The position numbers and the translations under genes were made by a program. From Trichocoleus sp. FACHB-40 (GTDB lineage: Bacteria; Cyanobacteriota; Cyanobacteriia; Cyanobacteriales; FACHB-T130), in the NCBI RefSeq assembly GCF_014695915.1, contig NZ_JACJPF010000039.1, positions 1 through 64,000 of the forward strand: a stretch of 64,000 nucleotides of DNA, read 5' to 3'. The notes beneath the pieces were generated by a model. The model was not told where the DNA came from. It ran no database searches and saw only the letters and a program-made list of their open reading frames with translations. How positions within the stretch are numbered: the stretch's first letter is position 1; each line of letters starts with the position of its first letter. Positions 15,610 through 23,050 of this stretch are shown one piece after another.

Positions 15610-17010
15610 ATGAATCAAATTGATTTAGCCTTTACCCCAGCTGTAGAACAAGCGCAACTCATCCGCAGCAAACAAGTCTCGCCGCTAGAGTTGACGGAAC
15701 TTTACCTGGAACGCATCCACAGGCTAGATGGCAACCTGGGTAGTTATTTTACGGTGATGACAGATATGGCGCTTGCCGATGCCAAGGCAAAAACGGAAGC
15801 TTTAGCTGGCGACACCTCAGAATTACCACCTTTTTTTGGTGTGCCGATTTCTATTAAAGACCTCAATCCAGTTGCTGGGGTTCGCTGTACCTACGGAACA
15901 CCAGCGCTGAGGGACAAAATAGCCGCTTATGATGATGCTGTGGCGGGGCGGATTAAGATGGCTGGCTTTACTATTCTGGGTAAGACTGCCACTCCTGAGT
16001 TGGGTTCTATGCCTTTTACAGAAGCACCAGGCTTTCCCCCAACCCGGAATCCCTGGAATCTGGATTATACGCCGGGGGGGTCGAGTGGCGGTGCATCGGC
16101 GGCGACAGCGGCGGGGTTGTGCGCTTTAGCTCAAGGTTCTGATGGTGGCGGTTCAGTGCGCGGCCCTGCTGCCTGTTGTGGTTTAGTAGGACTTAAACCC
16201 TCAAGAGGTCGCGTATCTTATGCACCTGTAGGCGATCATCAAAATGGCATTGCCACTAATGGTTCCTTGGCTCGTACTGTAGCAGATGCCGCTGCGCTCC
16301 TCGATGTGATGTCTGGCTATATCACTGGTGATCCCTACTGGTTGCCAGATCCAGAAACGACGTTTTTGGCGGCGACAGCACAAAAGTTAAATTCTTTGCG
16401 AATTGCTTTCAGCACAGCAATTCCACCAGTAGGCGAAGCTGATGCGGTGCGTCAAGAATCGGTGCTAAAAACGGTGCGCCATTTAGAAGAAATGGGTCAT
16501 ATTGTGGAACCAGGATGCCCCGATTTCAGTAATTTGATTGAACCTTTTACCAAAGTTTTTCTAGCTGGTGTGGCGGCGGCGGGGATTCCCAAAGAGTATC
16601 TGCAACCCATGAATCGCTGGATGGTAGAACAATCGGGGTCGGCGGGTGAATATTTACAAGCTGTTGCCCAAATGCAAATTTCGGCGCGGCGAATTGTGGC
16701 CTTTTTTGAGAACTATGATGTTTTAGTGTTGCCAACTTATTTGCATCAACCTCTCCGGATTGGCGAATGGGCAAACTTGCCTCCAGAAGAGATTTTGCAA
16801 AGAATTATTCAGTGGGTGGCTCCCTGTCCGCCGTTCAATGCTACTGGACAACCCGCGATCGCACTTCCTACAGGTTTTGACGATATCGGTTTGCCTGTAG
16901 GCGTGCAATTGGTGGGACGACCTGCTGCGGAAGCTACTCTCATCTCTTTAGCTTCCCAGTTAGAAGCAGCTAAACTTTGGAGTGATCGTCGCCCTGATTT
17001 TGCAGTTTAA
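15610..17010 (+). CDS. Amidase (amidase signature family)
   Basis: A 466-residue amidase-signature enzyme, related to GatA. The Ser-cisSer-Lys triad is visible: Lys in PISIKDL, the cis-Ser in GGSSGGASAA, and the nucleophile Ser in DGGGSVRGPAACCG. It is probably a general amidase rather than GatA, because it lacks close similarity in the C-terminal third, ends in a short PDFAV tail, and has no gatB or gatC nearby. Substrate unknown. It sits alone, with an inverted-repeat element immediately downstream. Confidence 0.88.
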   Translation: MNQIDLAFTPAVEQAQLIRSKQVSPLELTELYLERIHRLDGNLGSYFTVMTDMALADAKAKTEALAGDTSELPPFFGVPISIKDLNPVAGVRCTYGTPALRDKIAAYDDAVAGRIKMAGFTILGKTATPELGSMPFTEAPGFPPTRNPWNLDYTPGGSSGGASAATAAGLCALAQGSDGGGSVRGPAACCGLVGLKPSRGRVSYAPVGDHQNGIATNGSLARTVADAAALLDVMSGYITGDPYWLPDPETTFLAATAQKLNSLRIAFSTAIPPVGEADAVRQESVLKTVRHLEEMGHIVEPGCPDFSNLIEPFTKVFLAGVAAAGIPKEYLQPMNRWMVEQSGSAGEYLQAVAQMQISARRIVAFFENYDVLVLPTYLHQPLRIGEWANLPPEEILQRIIQWVAPCPPFNATGQPAIALPTGFDDIGLPVGVQLVGRPAAEATLISLASQLEAAKLWSDRRPDFAV

Positions 17011-17065
17011 AAAAGGGTTGTCAGACAAAAGGCAAAAATACAACCTACTTGGATTTCTAACTCTT

Positions 17066-17242
17066 AGCCCCTGCCCTTTTATGGGGCAGTCAGGGCGGTT
17101 TCATACAATCGAAGAAAATATCGAAAATTGCGACATTTTGTAGGGGCATGGCATTGCCATGCCCCTACCGCCAACCAAAATCAAGGTTACAGAACTTTCT
17201 TTTAATAAATGAAACCACCCTGAGGTTGACGGGGCAGGGGCG
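17066..17242. repeat. MITE-like inverted repeat containing a perfect palindrome
   Basis: The ends are inverted copies: GCCCCTGCCC, a spacer, then CAGGGCGGTTTCAT on the left; ATGAAACCACCCTG and GGGCAGGGGC on the right. The middle (17141-17167) is a perfect 27-base palindrome with arms TAGGGGCATGGCA. No coding capacity. TTCTA occurs close outside both ends, a possible target duplication. It lies between the convergent amidase and EndoU-like genes and could also terminate both. Confidence 0.6.
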
Positions 17243-17254
17243 GGGTTCTAGCAA

Positions 17255-18340
17255 TTAAATTTTGCAAGCTTTCCCGCTAGGAGTAGCATCAGGATATAGA
17301 GTAACAATTGCATCTCTGCTCTTGACCAACACAGCTTTATAAGATTTTTTCGTCTCATTATCTTGCACTGTCAAAATGCAAGCTCCCTGAGCATTTCCCT
17401 GCATCTTTAATGCTTTAGTTGCATCCAAAAGCATTTCTTTGGCATCACTCACAAGAGAATAGCCTTTGATGTTATCCTTCCAAATTTGCCCATCTTTTTT
17501 GATGAGTACACCCAGCGTATAAATTACACCAGGAACTACTTCTTCATTCTGCAAATTATCAGATAACCTTCCCCCCATTTTATCTTCTTGCAATTGCAAA
17601 TATCTGCCAAAAAAATGCAGCCCGCCAATTTTAGTAGGGCCTTCTAACTCCCCGCAAAAGATATGTTCAAACCCTCCTCTGTCATTCCAAGCAGCCGTTA
17701 AATCGTCGAGAAATTCTGCTTCTGTACTTCTACTTGGACGCAATTGCCCACCTACTGACTGTTGAATTTCGCGCAGGACAATCCGATTATCTGACATCAA
17801 TTTTTTGAAAGCACTTGCCGTCACCTTGCTGCCAATCGGCCCGCAGGCTTTCAGGACAGCTTGATCGAAATTGCTCAGTTTGGGTGCTGGTGGTGTAATG
17901 TCTGCTTTTTGATTGCGCGGAAAGCGATGAGTCTCCACGTTATTAAGATTATCAAAAAACGGTTGTATAGCTGTTGATGGCTGCTTTACGGTAGAAGAAT
18001 TAGTTGGAGTTCCACTTACACCTTCAGAAAAAGTGCCACAATCAACACTCACCCAGCGAAGTCCTGGGGTTGCACCAGGTACTTTAATAAATATAAACTT
18101 TCGTTGCCTAGAGTTGAAGCCTACTGCTTCATAACTCTGACCATTGGTAACTCGAATATTTCCCGGATTGGTACCGTTAATTCCCCGTGTTGCTTCACAA
18201 GTGCGAGTAGCCCGGAAGGTTCCAGAGGCGGGAACTTGCGCGTAAGCAGCATATATTGATAGCAGCGGGGTGATTAATATTAAGGCTAGAAGAAATTTAA
18301 GCTTTAATACCCCCAGCCTGGACCAAAAATTAAGTTTCAT
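17255..18340 (-). CDS. Secreted protein with SH3-like and EndoU-type nuclease domains
   Basis: 361 residues. A signal peptide ends near AAYA (34). Residues about 36-105 form an SH3-like domain (GTFRATRTCEA, NPGNIRVTNGQSYEAVG, LRWVSVDCG) of a type I associate with secreted cyanobacterial RNases. A linker rich in Ser/Thr/Pro follows. Residues about 155-361 match the EndoU endoribonuclease pattern: GGFEHIFCGE with His226, GGLHFFGRYLQ with His242, a following Lys (Lys292 in NIKGYS) and a final strand with a Thr-Leu-Tyr-Pro motif. In EndoU enzymes His-His-Lys form the catalytic triad that cleaves RNA at uridines. The assignment is from motif reading only; no immunity gene is adjacent. Confidence 0.68.
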   Translation of the reverse strand: MKLNFWSRLGVLKLKFLLALILITPLLSIYAAYAQVPASGTFRATRTCEATRGINGTNPGNIRVTNGQSYEAVGFNSRQRKFIFIKVPGATPGLRWVSVDCGTFSEGVSGTPTNSSTVKQPSTAIQPFFDNLNNVETHRFPRNQKADITPPAPKLSNFDQAVLKACGPIGSKVTASAFKKLMSDNRIVLREIQQSVGGQLRPSRSTEAEFLDDLTAAWNDRGGFEHIFCGELEGPTKIGGLHFFGRYLQLQEDKMGGRLSDNLQNEEVVPGVIYTLGVLIKKDGQIWKDNIKGYSLVSDAKEMLLDATKALKMQGNAQGACILTVQDNETKKSYKAVLVKSRDAIVTLYPDATPSGKACKI

Positions 18341-18537
18341 AATTTAAGAAAATAAAAAGATGGCAATTACGATGATAATTCAGATTGTGTACGCCTTATT
18401 CCGGAAATTTATTAGATATTCTTGTAAATATGTTGAATGGCGTGTTAGTTAATTTTCTTTTACATAACTGCCAAATGTTAGAATTGGCAATAAGATGAAT
18501 CTCCGCATCTGTGCTATTATAATTATCTTCAATAGTT

Positions 18538-20334
18538 ATGACAGAAGACGACAAGTTGAAGAAGGCAAAAGGTAAAAACGCCCTAAATTTAGGTTTAGCT
18601 TCGTTTCTGAGATGGAGACAAAACACGCAAAAGTCCAAGCAAAAAGTTCTTCCTTTCAGCTTTTTATTGTTAACTTTTTCTTATTCAATTGTTAATTTTT
18701 ATTACCCCAAAAGTCTGCTAGCTCAGGAACAGTTGAAGGACTTTAATTACTGGGGGAGTCTGTGCGACTTATTAGCAGACGAAAAAAAATATGCAGAAGC
18801 GGTGGCGGCGTGCGATCAGGCGATCGCGCTCAACCCCAACCAGGCGAAAACCTGGACTGACCGCATTGAGGGACTACTAGGACAGGCAAAGTACACGGAA
18901 GCGCTAGTTTCGGCTGACAAGGCGCTGGGTATCAAACCTGACTATTCTCTGGCTTTGGCGGATCGGTGTATTGCCTTAGTTAACTTAGGGAAGTACGAGG
19001 ACGCGATCGCATCTTGCGATAAGGCGCTGATCTCCGATGGAAATTGGGGAAACAACGGTACACCCCTAATAGCGTGGTATAACAAAGGGCTGGCGCAAAC
19101 AAAGTTAGGACAGTACGCAGAAGCGATCGGCTCTTATGAAAGTGCCTTAGAAATTAAACCAGATTATTCTCTAGCTTTGGTCGATCGGTGCGCCGCATTA
19201 TCGCAAGCCAGCAAATACACCGAAGCGATCGCAGCTTGCGATCTGGCGCTAAAAAGTGACGGCGACTGGGGAACTGCCACACCAGCGCTGGCATGGTACA
19301 ACAAAGGTGTAGCCCTCAAGAAATTGGGACAGTACCAAGAAGCGATCGCCTCTTACGATCAAGCGCTGGCTATTAGTCCTACCGACGCAACCGCTTGGAC
19401 TGAACATGGAGTTTTGCTGTCTGTAGTAGGTAAACCAGCACTCGCACTAGCATCGCAGCAATTTGCAGTTAAAATTAGTCCAAATTATTCTCAAGCCTTA
19501 GCCAACCAATGCGCCGCCTTCAACAAATTGGGGCAATTTAAAGAAGCCCAAGAACCCTGCGAGAAAGCCCTGCAAGGTGATGGCAAATGGGGTGAGACGA
19601 GTCCCGCGTTTGCTTGGGATCAGCGGGGGAACGCCTTAGCAGGACAAGGTAACTACGAAGAAGCTTTGGCCTCCCACGACAGGGCGATCGGGCTTAACCC
19701 TGACTATGCGGAAGCTTGGAACAACCGCAGTGTTACGCTATGGTTTTTGGGAAGATACTCGGAAGCCATTGTTTCTAGCGATCGCGCCACTACTATCAAT
19801 CCTAACTATGCTCAGGCTTGGTTCAACAAAGGCAGGATACTCAGGACGGTGAAAAAGTATCCCGAAGCACTCGCCGCTTACGACAAAGCGATCAAGAGTG
19901 CCGATCCTAACTTTGCTAGTAAACTTCTGGCTGATATTTGGGCGAACCGGACGGTAGTGCTGTGGACTTTGGGAAGATATTCCGAAGCGCTTGCAAGTAG
20001 CGATCGCGCTATTAACCTCAATCCGGAATTATCTCAAGCTTGGTACAACCGTGGTGTAGTGCTGGTAGGCTTGAAACGTTATAAAGAGGCACTTACTGCT
20101 TACGCCCAAGCTATCCGCATTACTCCCACCGATGCTAATAGTTTGGCAGGTCAAGGTGTCGCCCTGTTGAACTTGGATCGACTAGAAGAAGCGATCGCTG
20201 CTTTTGAAGAAGCCTTGAAACTTGACCCCAAAAATTCTCTAGCTTTGGACAACAAAACTTTGGCGATGCAAAAGTTAGAAGAAAAAATGAAAGAAACCGC
20301 CCCACTAACTGCACCATTACCACCACTTAAATAA
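18538..20334 (+). CDS. Membrane-anchored or secreted TPR protein
   Basis: 598 residues. A short basic N-terminus is followed by one hydrophobic segment (about residues 38-58, ending SLLAQE), a signal sequence or anchor. The rest is a solenoid of roughly 13-14 tetratricopeptide repeats, with recurring EAIASYDQAL and YKEALTAYAQAI helices and the variant spacer GDWGTATPALAWYNKG inserted between some repeats. The end is proline-rich. The repeats indicate a protein-protein interaction scaffold, probably facing the periplasm. The gene is divergent from the EndoU-like gene, separated by 197 bases. Confidence 0.88.
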   Translation: MTEDDKLKKAKGKNALNLGLASFLRWRQNTQKSKQKVLPFSFLLLTFSYSIVNFYYPKSLLAQEQLKDFNYWGSLCDLLADEKKYAEAVAACDQAIALNPNQAKTWTDRIEGLLGQAKYTEALVSADKALGIKPDYSLALADRCIALVNLGKYEDAIASCDKALISDGNWGNNGTPLIAWYNKGLAQTKLGQYAEAIGSYESALEIKPDYSLALVDRCAALSQASKYTEAIAACDLALKSDGDWGTATPALAWYNKGVALKKLGQYQEAIASYDQALAISPTDATAWTEHGVLLSVVGKPALALASQQFAVKISPNYSQALANQCAAFNKLGQFKEAQEPCEKALQGDGKWGETSPAFAWDQRGNALAGQGNYEEALASHDRAIGLNPDYAEAWNNRSVTLWFLGRYSEAIVSSDRATTINPNYAQAWFNKGRILRTVKKYPEALAAYDKAIKSADPNFASKLLADIWANRTVVLWTLGRYSEALASSDRAINLNPELSQAWYNRGVVLVGLKRYKEALTAYAQAIRITPTDANSLAGQGVALLNLDRLEEAIAAFEEALKLDPKNSLALDNKTLAMQKLEEKMKETAPLTAPLPPLK

Positions 20335-20367
20335 TCAGGAATGAACCGCTAGGCGGTTCATTTCTCA

Positions 20368-21141
20368 TCAAGCAACTTTCCGATTCATCTTATAAACCTC
20401 TGGCAACTTCCACCAAGGAACATGAGGAGCTTCGTGATGTTCCTCGTGGTAGCCAAAGTGATAGCAAGTGATAAAAGACCAGAAAATCGGGAGCGCATTC
20501 GTCTTGGCGCGATGGTTATTCGTATAACCACCTTCTGGCTCTTGGTGTGGTAAATAGGTGCCAAAAAAGAATAACTGCACCGAACTTAAAATCGAAGGAA
20601 TCACCCAAAATAAAGTTAAATTGGCTTCTGCTATATGAAACGTAAAACTAATCAGGTTAAATACCACCATTAACCCTATAAGCCGTTTCCAGCTCCAGTA
20701 CCCCATCATAAAATAAAGATACCAGGCAAAAAAGTTTTTGTGCTTACTGTCGTGAAAATCTGGATCTAGTTCACTGGCTGGATGGTGGTGATGTTCCCAA
20801 TGCTTTTTTCTTAACTCATCAAAAGAAAAGAGTCCATAGAGGGTTAAAACTAAGGAACCTATAAAGTTATTAATTTTAAGGTTTTGCGGAACTACCACAC
20901 CGTGCATTGCATCATGAGCGGTAATAAACAATCCTGTATACAGAAATGTCTGCCAAACTAATGCTACTATTTTCCATAAGACAGGAACTTGGGAAAGATC
21001 CAGGGAAAATAAGAAAATTAGGCTGCTTGCCCAGAGTGTAATAATTGCAAAAGCAATTGCAAGCCCCAGATAGGTATCTTCACTTCGCTCTATTCGCTTA
21101 ATTTGCGTTGCTTGCAGTGGTGGGTGTTCGAGTTGGAGCAT
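20368..21141 (-). CDS. crtW: Beta-carotene ketolase CrtW
   Basis: A 257-residue membrane di-iron oxygenase of the fatty-acid-hydroxylase type that adds keto groups to beta-ionone rings (echinenone and canthaxanthin synthesis). The histidine clusters are clear: HDAMHG, KKHWEHHHHP and GYHEEHHEAPH, with YFMMGYW and FFGTYLPHQEPEGGY typical of CrtW rather than of the acyl-lipid desaturases. The end PWWKLPEVYKM is also a CrtW feature. It has about four to six hydrophobic segments. The neighbouring hli gene on the same strand suggests a high-light or photoprotection context, since keto-carotenoids serve as photoprotectants and as ligands of orange carotenoid protein. Confidence 0.92.
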   Translation of the reverse strand: MLQLEHPPLQATQIKRIERSEDTYLGLAIAFAIITLWASSLIFLFSLDLSQVPVLWKIVALVWQTFLYTGLFITAHDAMHGVVVPQNLKINNFIGSLVLTLYGLFSFDELRKKHWEHHHHPASELDPDFHDSKHKNFFAWYLYFMMGYWSWKRLIGLMVVFNLISFTFHIAEANLTLFWVIPSILSSVQLFFFGTYLPHQEPEGGYTNNHRAKTNALPIFWSFITCYHFGYHEEHHEAPHVPWWKLPEVYKMNRKVA

Positions 21142-21510
21142 ACATTTGTTAGTTTTCGAGCTTTTTTGTTGAGCGATTTACAAGATTATACCGATGTCCG
21201 TTCACCCTCGATAAATAGGGGTTGCAAACTACTAATCGTTAAAAAAAATGTTCTGCTTTACTAATCTTTCCGATGAGAAAAGTTAATTAATACTTAATGC
21301 CTTCTATTAGACACCACTAGGCGGGTATTAAGTACCGTAAAGCTATCTTAACTATTGTAAAGCAATTTTGGTCAGGGCGATACGGTGGAGATAGGTATCA
21401 GCCCAGTATCTCTTAGGTAGTAGCGTGTAAGGAGTGGGAGCTTACACTCAGGCTGACAGCTTCTATACTTAAGTGCAACCGCCAGGCTGAGTGTAAGGCT
21501 AGTTTAATCG
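21142..21510. other. Intergenic region between hli and crtW
   Basis: 369 bases between two minus-strand genes. The hli-proximal 60 bases form an inverted repeat, listed separately. The rest should contain the crtW promoter, but no clear hexamers were found. The hairpin and the distance suggest that crtW is usually transcribed separately from hli. Confidence 0.45.
21441..21497 (-). terminator. Inverted repeat, probable terminator of hli
   Basis: Arms CTTACACTCAG and CTGAGTGTAAG (11 perfect pairs) enclose about 35 bases, beginning 14 bases after the hli stop. There is no T-tract, so termination is an inference. The extra GGCTG/CAGGC flanking the arms could lengthen the stem. Confidence 0.45.
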
Positions 21511-21714
21511 TTAGCGGGCGACATGAGGAAGCAGGTGCAGTACGTCACGAACCACGCTATAGCCTGCCAAATCCCAAAGTAGGTAAGCCAAGAAGCCGAT
21601 CATTGCTAAGCGACCGTTCCACAGTTCAGCTTGAGGGTTCCAGCCAAACAGGAACGCATTGCGGTCTTTGCCATTGAAAGCTTGAGCAGTAGGTTGAGTA
21701 GTGCGAGTTTCCAT
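21511..21714 (-). CDS. hli: High-light-inducible chlorophyll a/b-binding-like protein
   Basis: A 67-residue, single-helix thylakoid protein of the Hlip/Scp family that binds chlorophyll and carotenoid and protects photosystem II assembly intermediates. The helix NPQAELWNGRLAMIGFLAYL contains the chlorophyll-binding ExxNxR-type motif (Glu-Leu-Trp-Asn-Gly-Arg). The C-terminal VLHLLPH tail is short. GGAATG before the ATG may be the binding site for ribosomes. It is placed upstream of crtW on the same strand. Confidence 0.95.
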   Translation of the reverse strand: METRTTQPTAQAFNGKDRNAFLFGWNPQAELWNGRLAMIGFLAYLLWDLAGYSVVRDVLHLLPHVAR

Positions 21715-21980
21715 CGTTTACATTCCTTAATAAAGTTCTTATGGTTTCATAGTAGCTGTCTACCCAGTCATTGCTCTCTGTCTGTAGTTCCAAACTGCAC
21801 TTAATTCTCAAGGATGATGAATGGGTTGATGGAACAGAGCAATCTAAGACAAAAGTACAAAAGGGTTATGAAGCTAGATAGCGATCGCAAATACAACTGT
21901 CAGAAACTCTGACGAAAGCTAGAGGGTATCGTCGCTTGAGTTGCACAAACTTAAGTGAGCAACAATTTTTTAACAAACCT

Positions 21981-22802
21981 ATGGCTCCCACGGTACTGAT
22001 CACAGGTGCTTCTCAAGGCATCGGCAAAGCAACATCTATATTATTTGCTAGTAAAGGGTATGACATTATAATGGCGGCGCGTACCCCAGACCGCTTAGAA
22101 GCCGCAGCCCAAGAAGTGCGATCGCATGGTCATCAAGCGCTAACTATTCCCACGGATGTCACAGATCCCAAACAGGTAGAAACCCTAGTTCAGAAGGCGC
22201 TGGAGCATTTTGGTACTATCGACGTGCTGATTAACAATGCCGGCCTTTACATATCTGGGCCAGTTGAAGAGTTTTCCCTAGATGATTGGCACCAGGCAAT
22301 AGACCTCAACCTGTGGGGGTATATTCACACAATTCACGCCTTATTGCCCCATTTTTTGGAGCGGAAAAGAGGCACGATAGTTAATGTGAGTTCTATTGGG
22401 GGGCAAGTACCCATTGCTTACTTAGTGCCTTATTCTACTAGCAAGTTTGCCGTCACTGGTTTAACGCGATCGCTGCACGCGGAACTAGCACCAAAAGGCA
22501 TTCATGTTGGTGGAATTTATCCAAATATAATCAAGAGTGATTTTATGGAACGGGCAATCTTTCGAGGCAAGAATGCGGAAGATTTCCAAGCCCGTCGGGA
22601 TCAGGTAGATCAGGTGCTGAAGGTTCCTGTGGTGGAGAAACCGGAGGATGTGGCAGATGCTATCTGGGATGCGGTGAAGCATCAGCATTCTGAGGTCTTA
22701 GTTGGTTCTGCCAACCTATCGAAGGCTTCTTATAATATGTTTCCCGGCTTCATGCAGTGGGTGTTCCGGAAAACCTTTCAGTTGAAGGATAAGCAAGCAT
22801 AG
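21981..22802 (+). CDS. Short-chain dehydrogenase/reductase family protein
   Basis: A classical SDR oxidoreductase, about 273 residues. NAD(P) glycine motif TGASQGIG is near residue 8; NNAG lies in the middle; catalytic Ser in VSSIGG and the YSTSK tyrosine-lysine pair follow. AARTPDRL after strand two, with an Arg, favours NADPH. The open frame begins at a TTG at 21936, but the fold starts at MAPTVLITGAS, so I take the ATG at 21981. The C-terminal extension with VFRKTFQLKDKQA is basic. Substrate unknown. Confidence 0.88.
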   Translation: MAPTVLITGASQGIGKATSILFASKGYDIIMAARTPDRLEAAAQEVRSHGHQALTIPTDVTDPKQVETLVQKALEHFGTIDVLINNAGLYISGPVEEFSLDDWHQAIDLNLWGYIHTIHALLPHFLERKRGTIVNVSSIGGQVPIAYLVPYSTSKFAVTGLTRSLHAELAPKGIHVGGIYPNIIKSDFMERAIFRGKNAEDFQARRDQVDQVLKVPVVEKPEDVADAIWDAVKHQHSEVLVGSANLSKASYNMFPGFMQWVFRKTFQLKDKQA

Positions 22803-22862
22803 CGATATATAGCCATTCACGGGTTGGGTGGGATACATCTGTAGAGACATGGCAATGCCCAT
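22803..22862. repeat. Fragment of the GGGTTGGGTG inverted-repeat element
   Basis: ATATAGCCATTCACGGGTTG and the following GGTG, GATA, ATCTGTAG and GACATGGCAATGCC blocks match the left half of the element near 28.1 kb. The right half is absent here; an unrelated inverted repeat follows directly. Confidence 0.5.
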
Positions 22863-22880
22863 TGGTGTCAACTTAACGTT

Positions 22881-23009
22881 AGCTTGGCGGTTGAAACCGC
22901 AGCTATACAAACAAAACCCGCCTGCGCGGGTTATAAGAATCTTGATCAGAGCATTAGTCCGCGCAGGCGGACTTGGTTTTTGTAGCCGCGAATTCCATTC
23001 GCCAGGGCT
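22881..23009. repeat. Composite inverted-repeat element with two hairpins
   Basis: About 130 bases. The left part carries GGCGGTTGAAACCGC, a linker ACAAACAAAA and hairpin AACCCGCCTGCGCGGGTT; the right part is a diverged inverted copy with hairpin GTCCGCGCAGGCGGAC, TTGGTTTTT and GAATTCCATTCGCC. The second hairpin plus T-tract (22957-22982) would serve as a terminator on the plus strand, after the SDR gene. This is a common cyanobacterial intergenic element. Confidence 0.6.
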
Positions 23010-23021
23010 TAAATTGACTAT

Positions 23022-23048
23022 ACTCGTTCCCAGTCTCTGGGAACGAGT
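23022..23048. terminator. CTCGTTCCCAG palindrome after the CHAT gene
   Basis: Arms ACTCGTTCCCAG and CTGGGAACGAGT with a 3-base loop, two bases after the CHAT-gene stop. A diverged copy lies near 38.8 kb, again between convergent gene ends, so this is a dispersed repeat that probably terminates transcripts. Confidence 0.55.
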
Positions 23049-23050
23049 TG

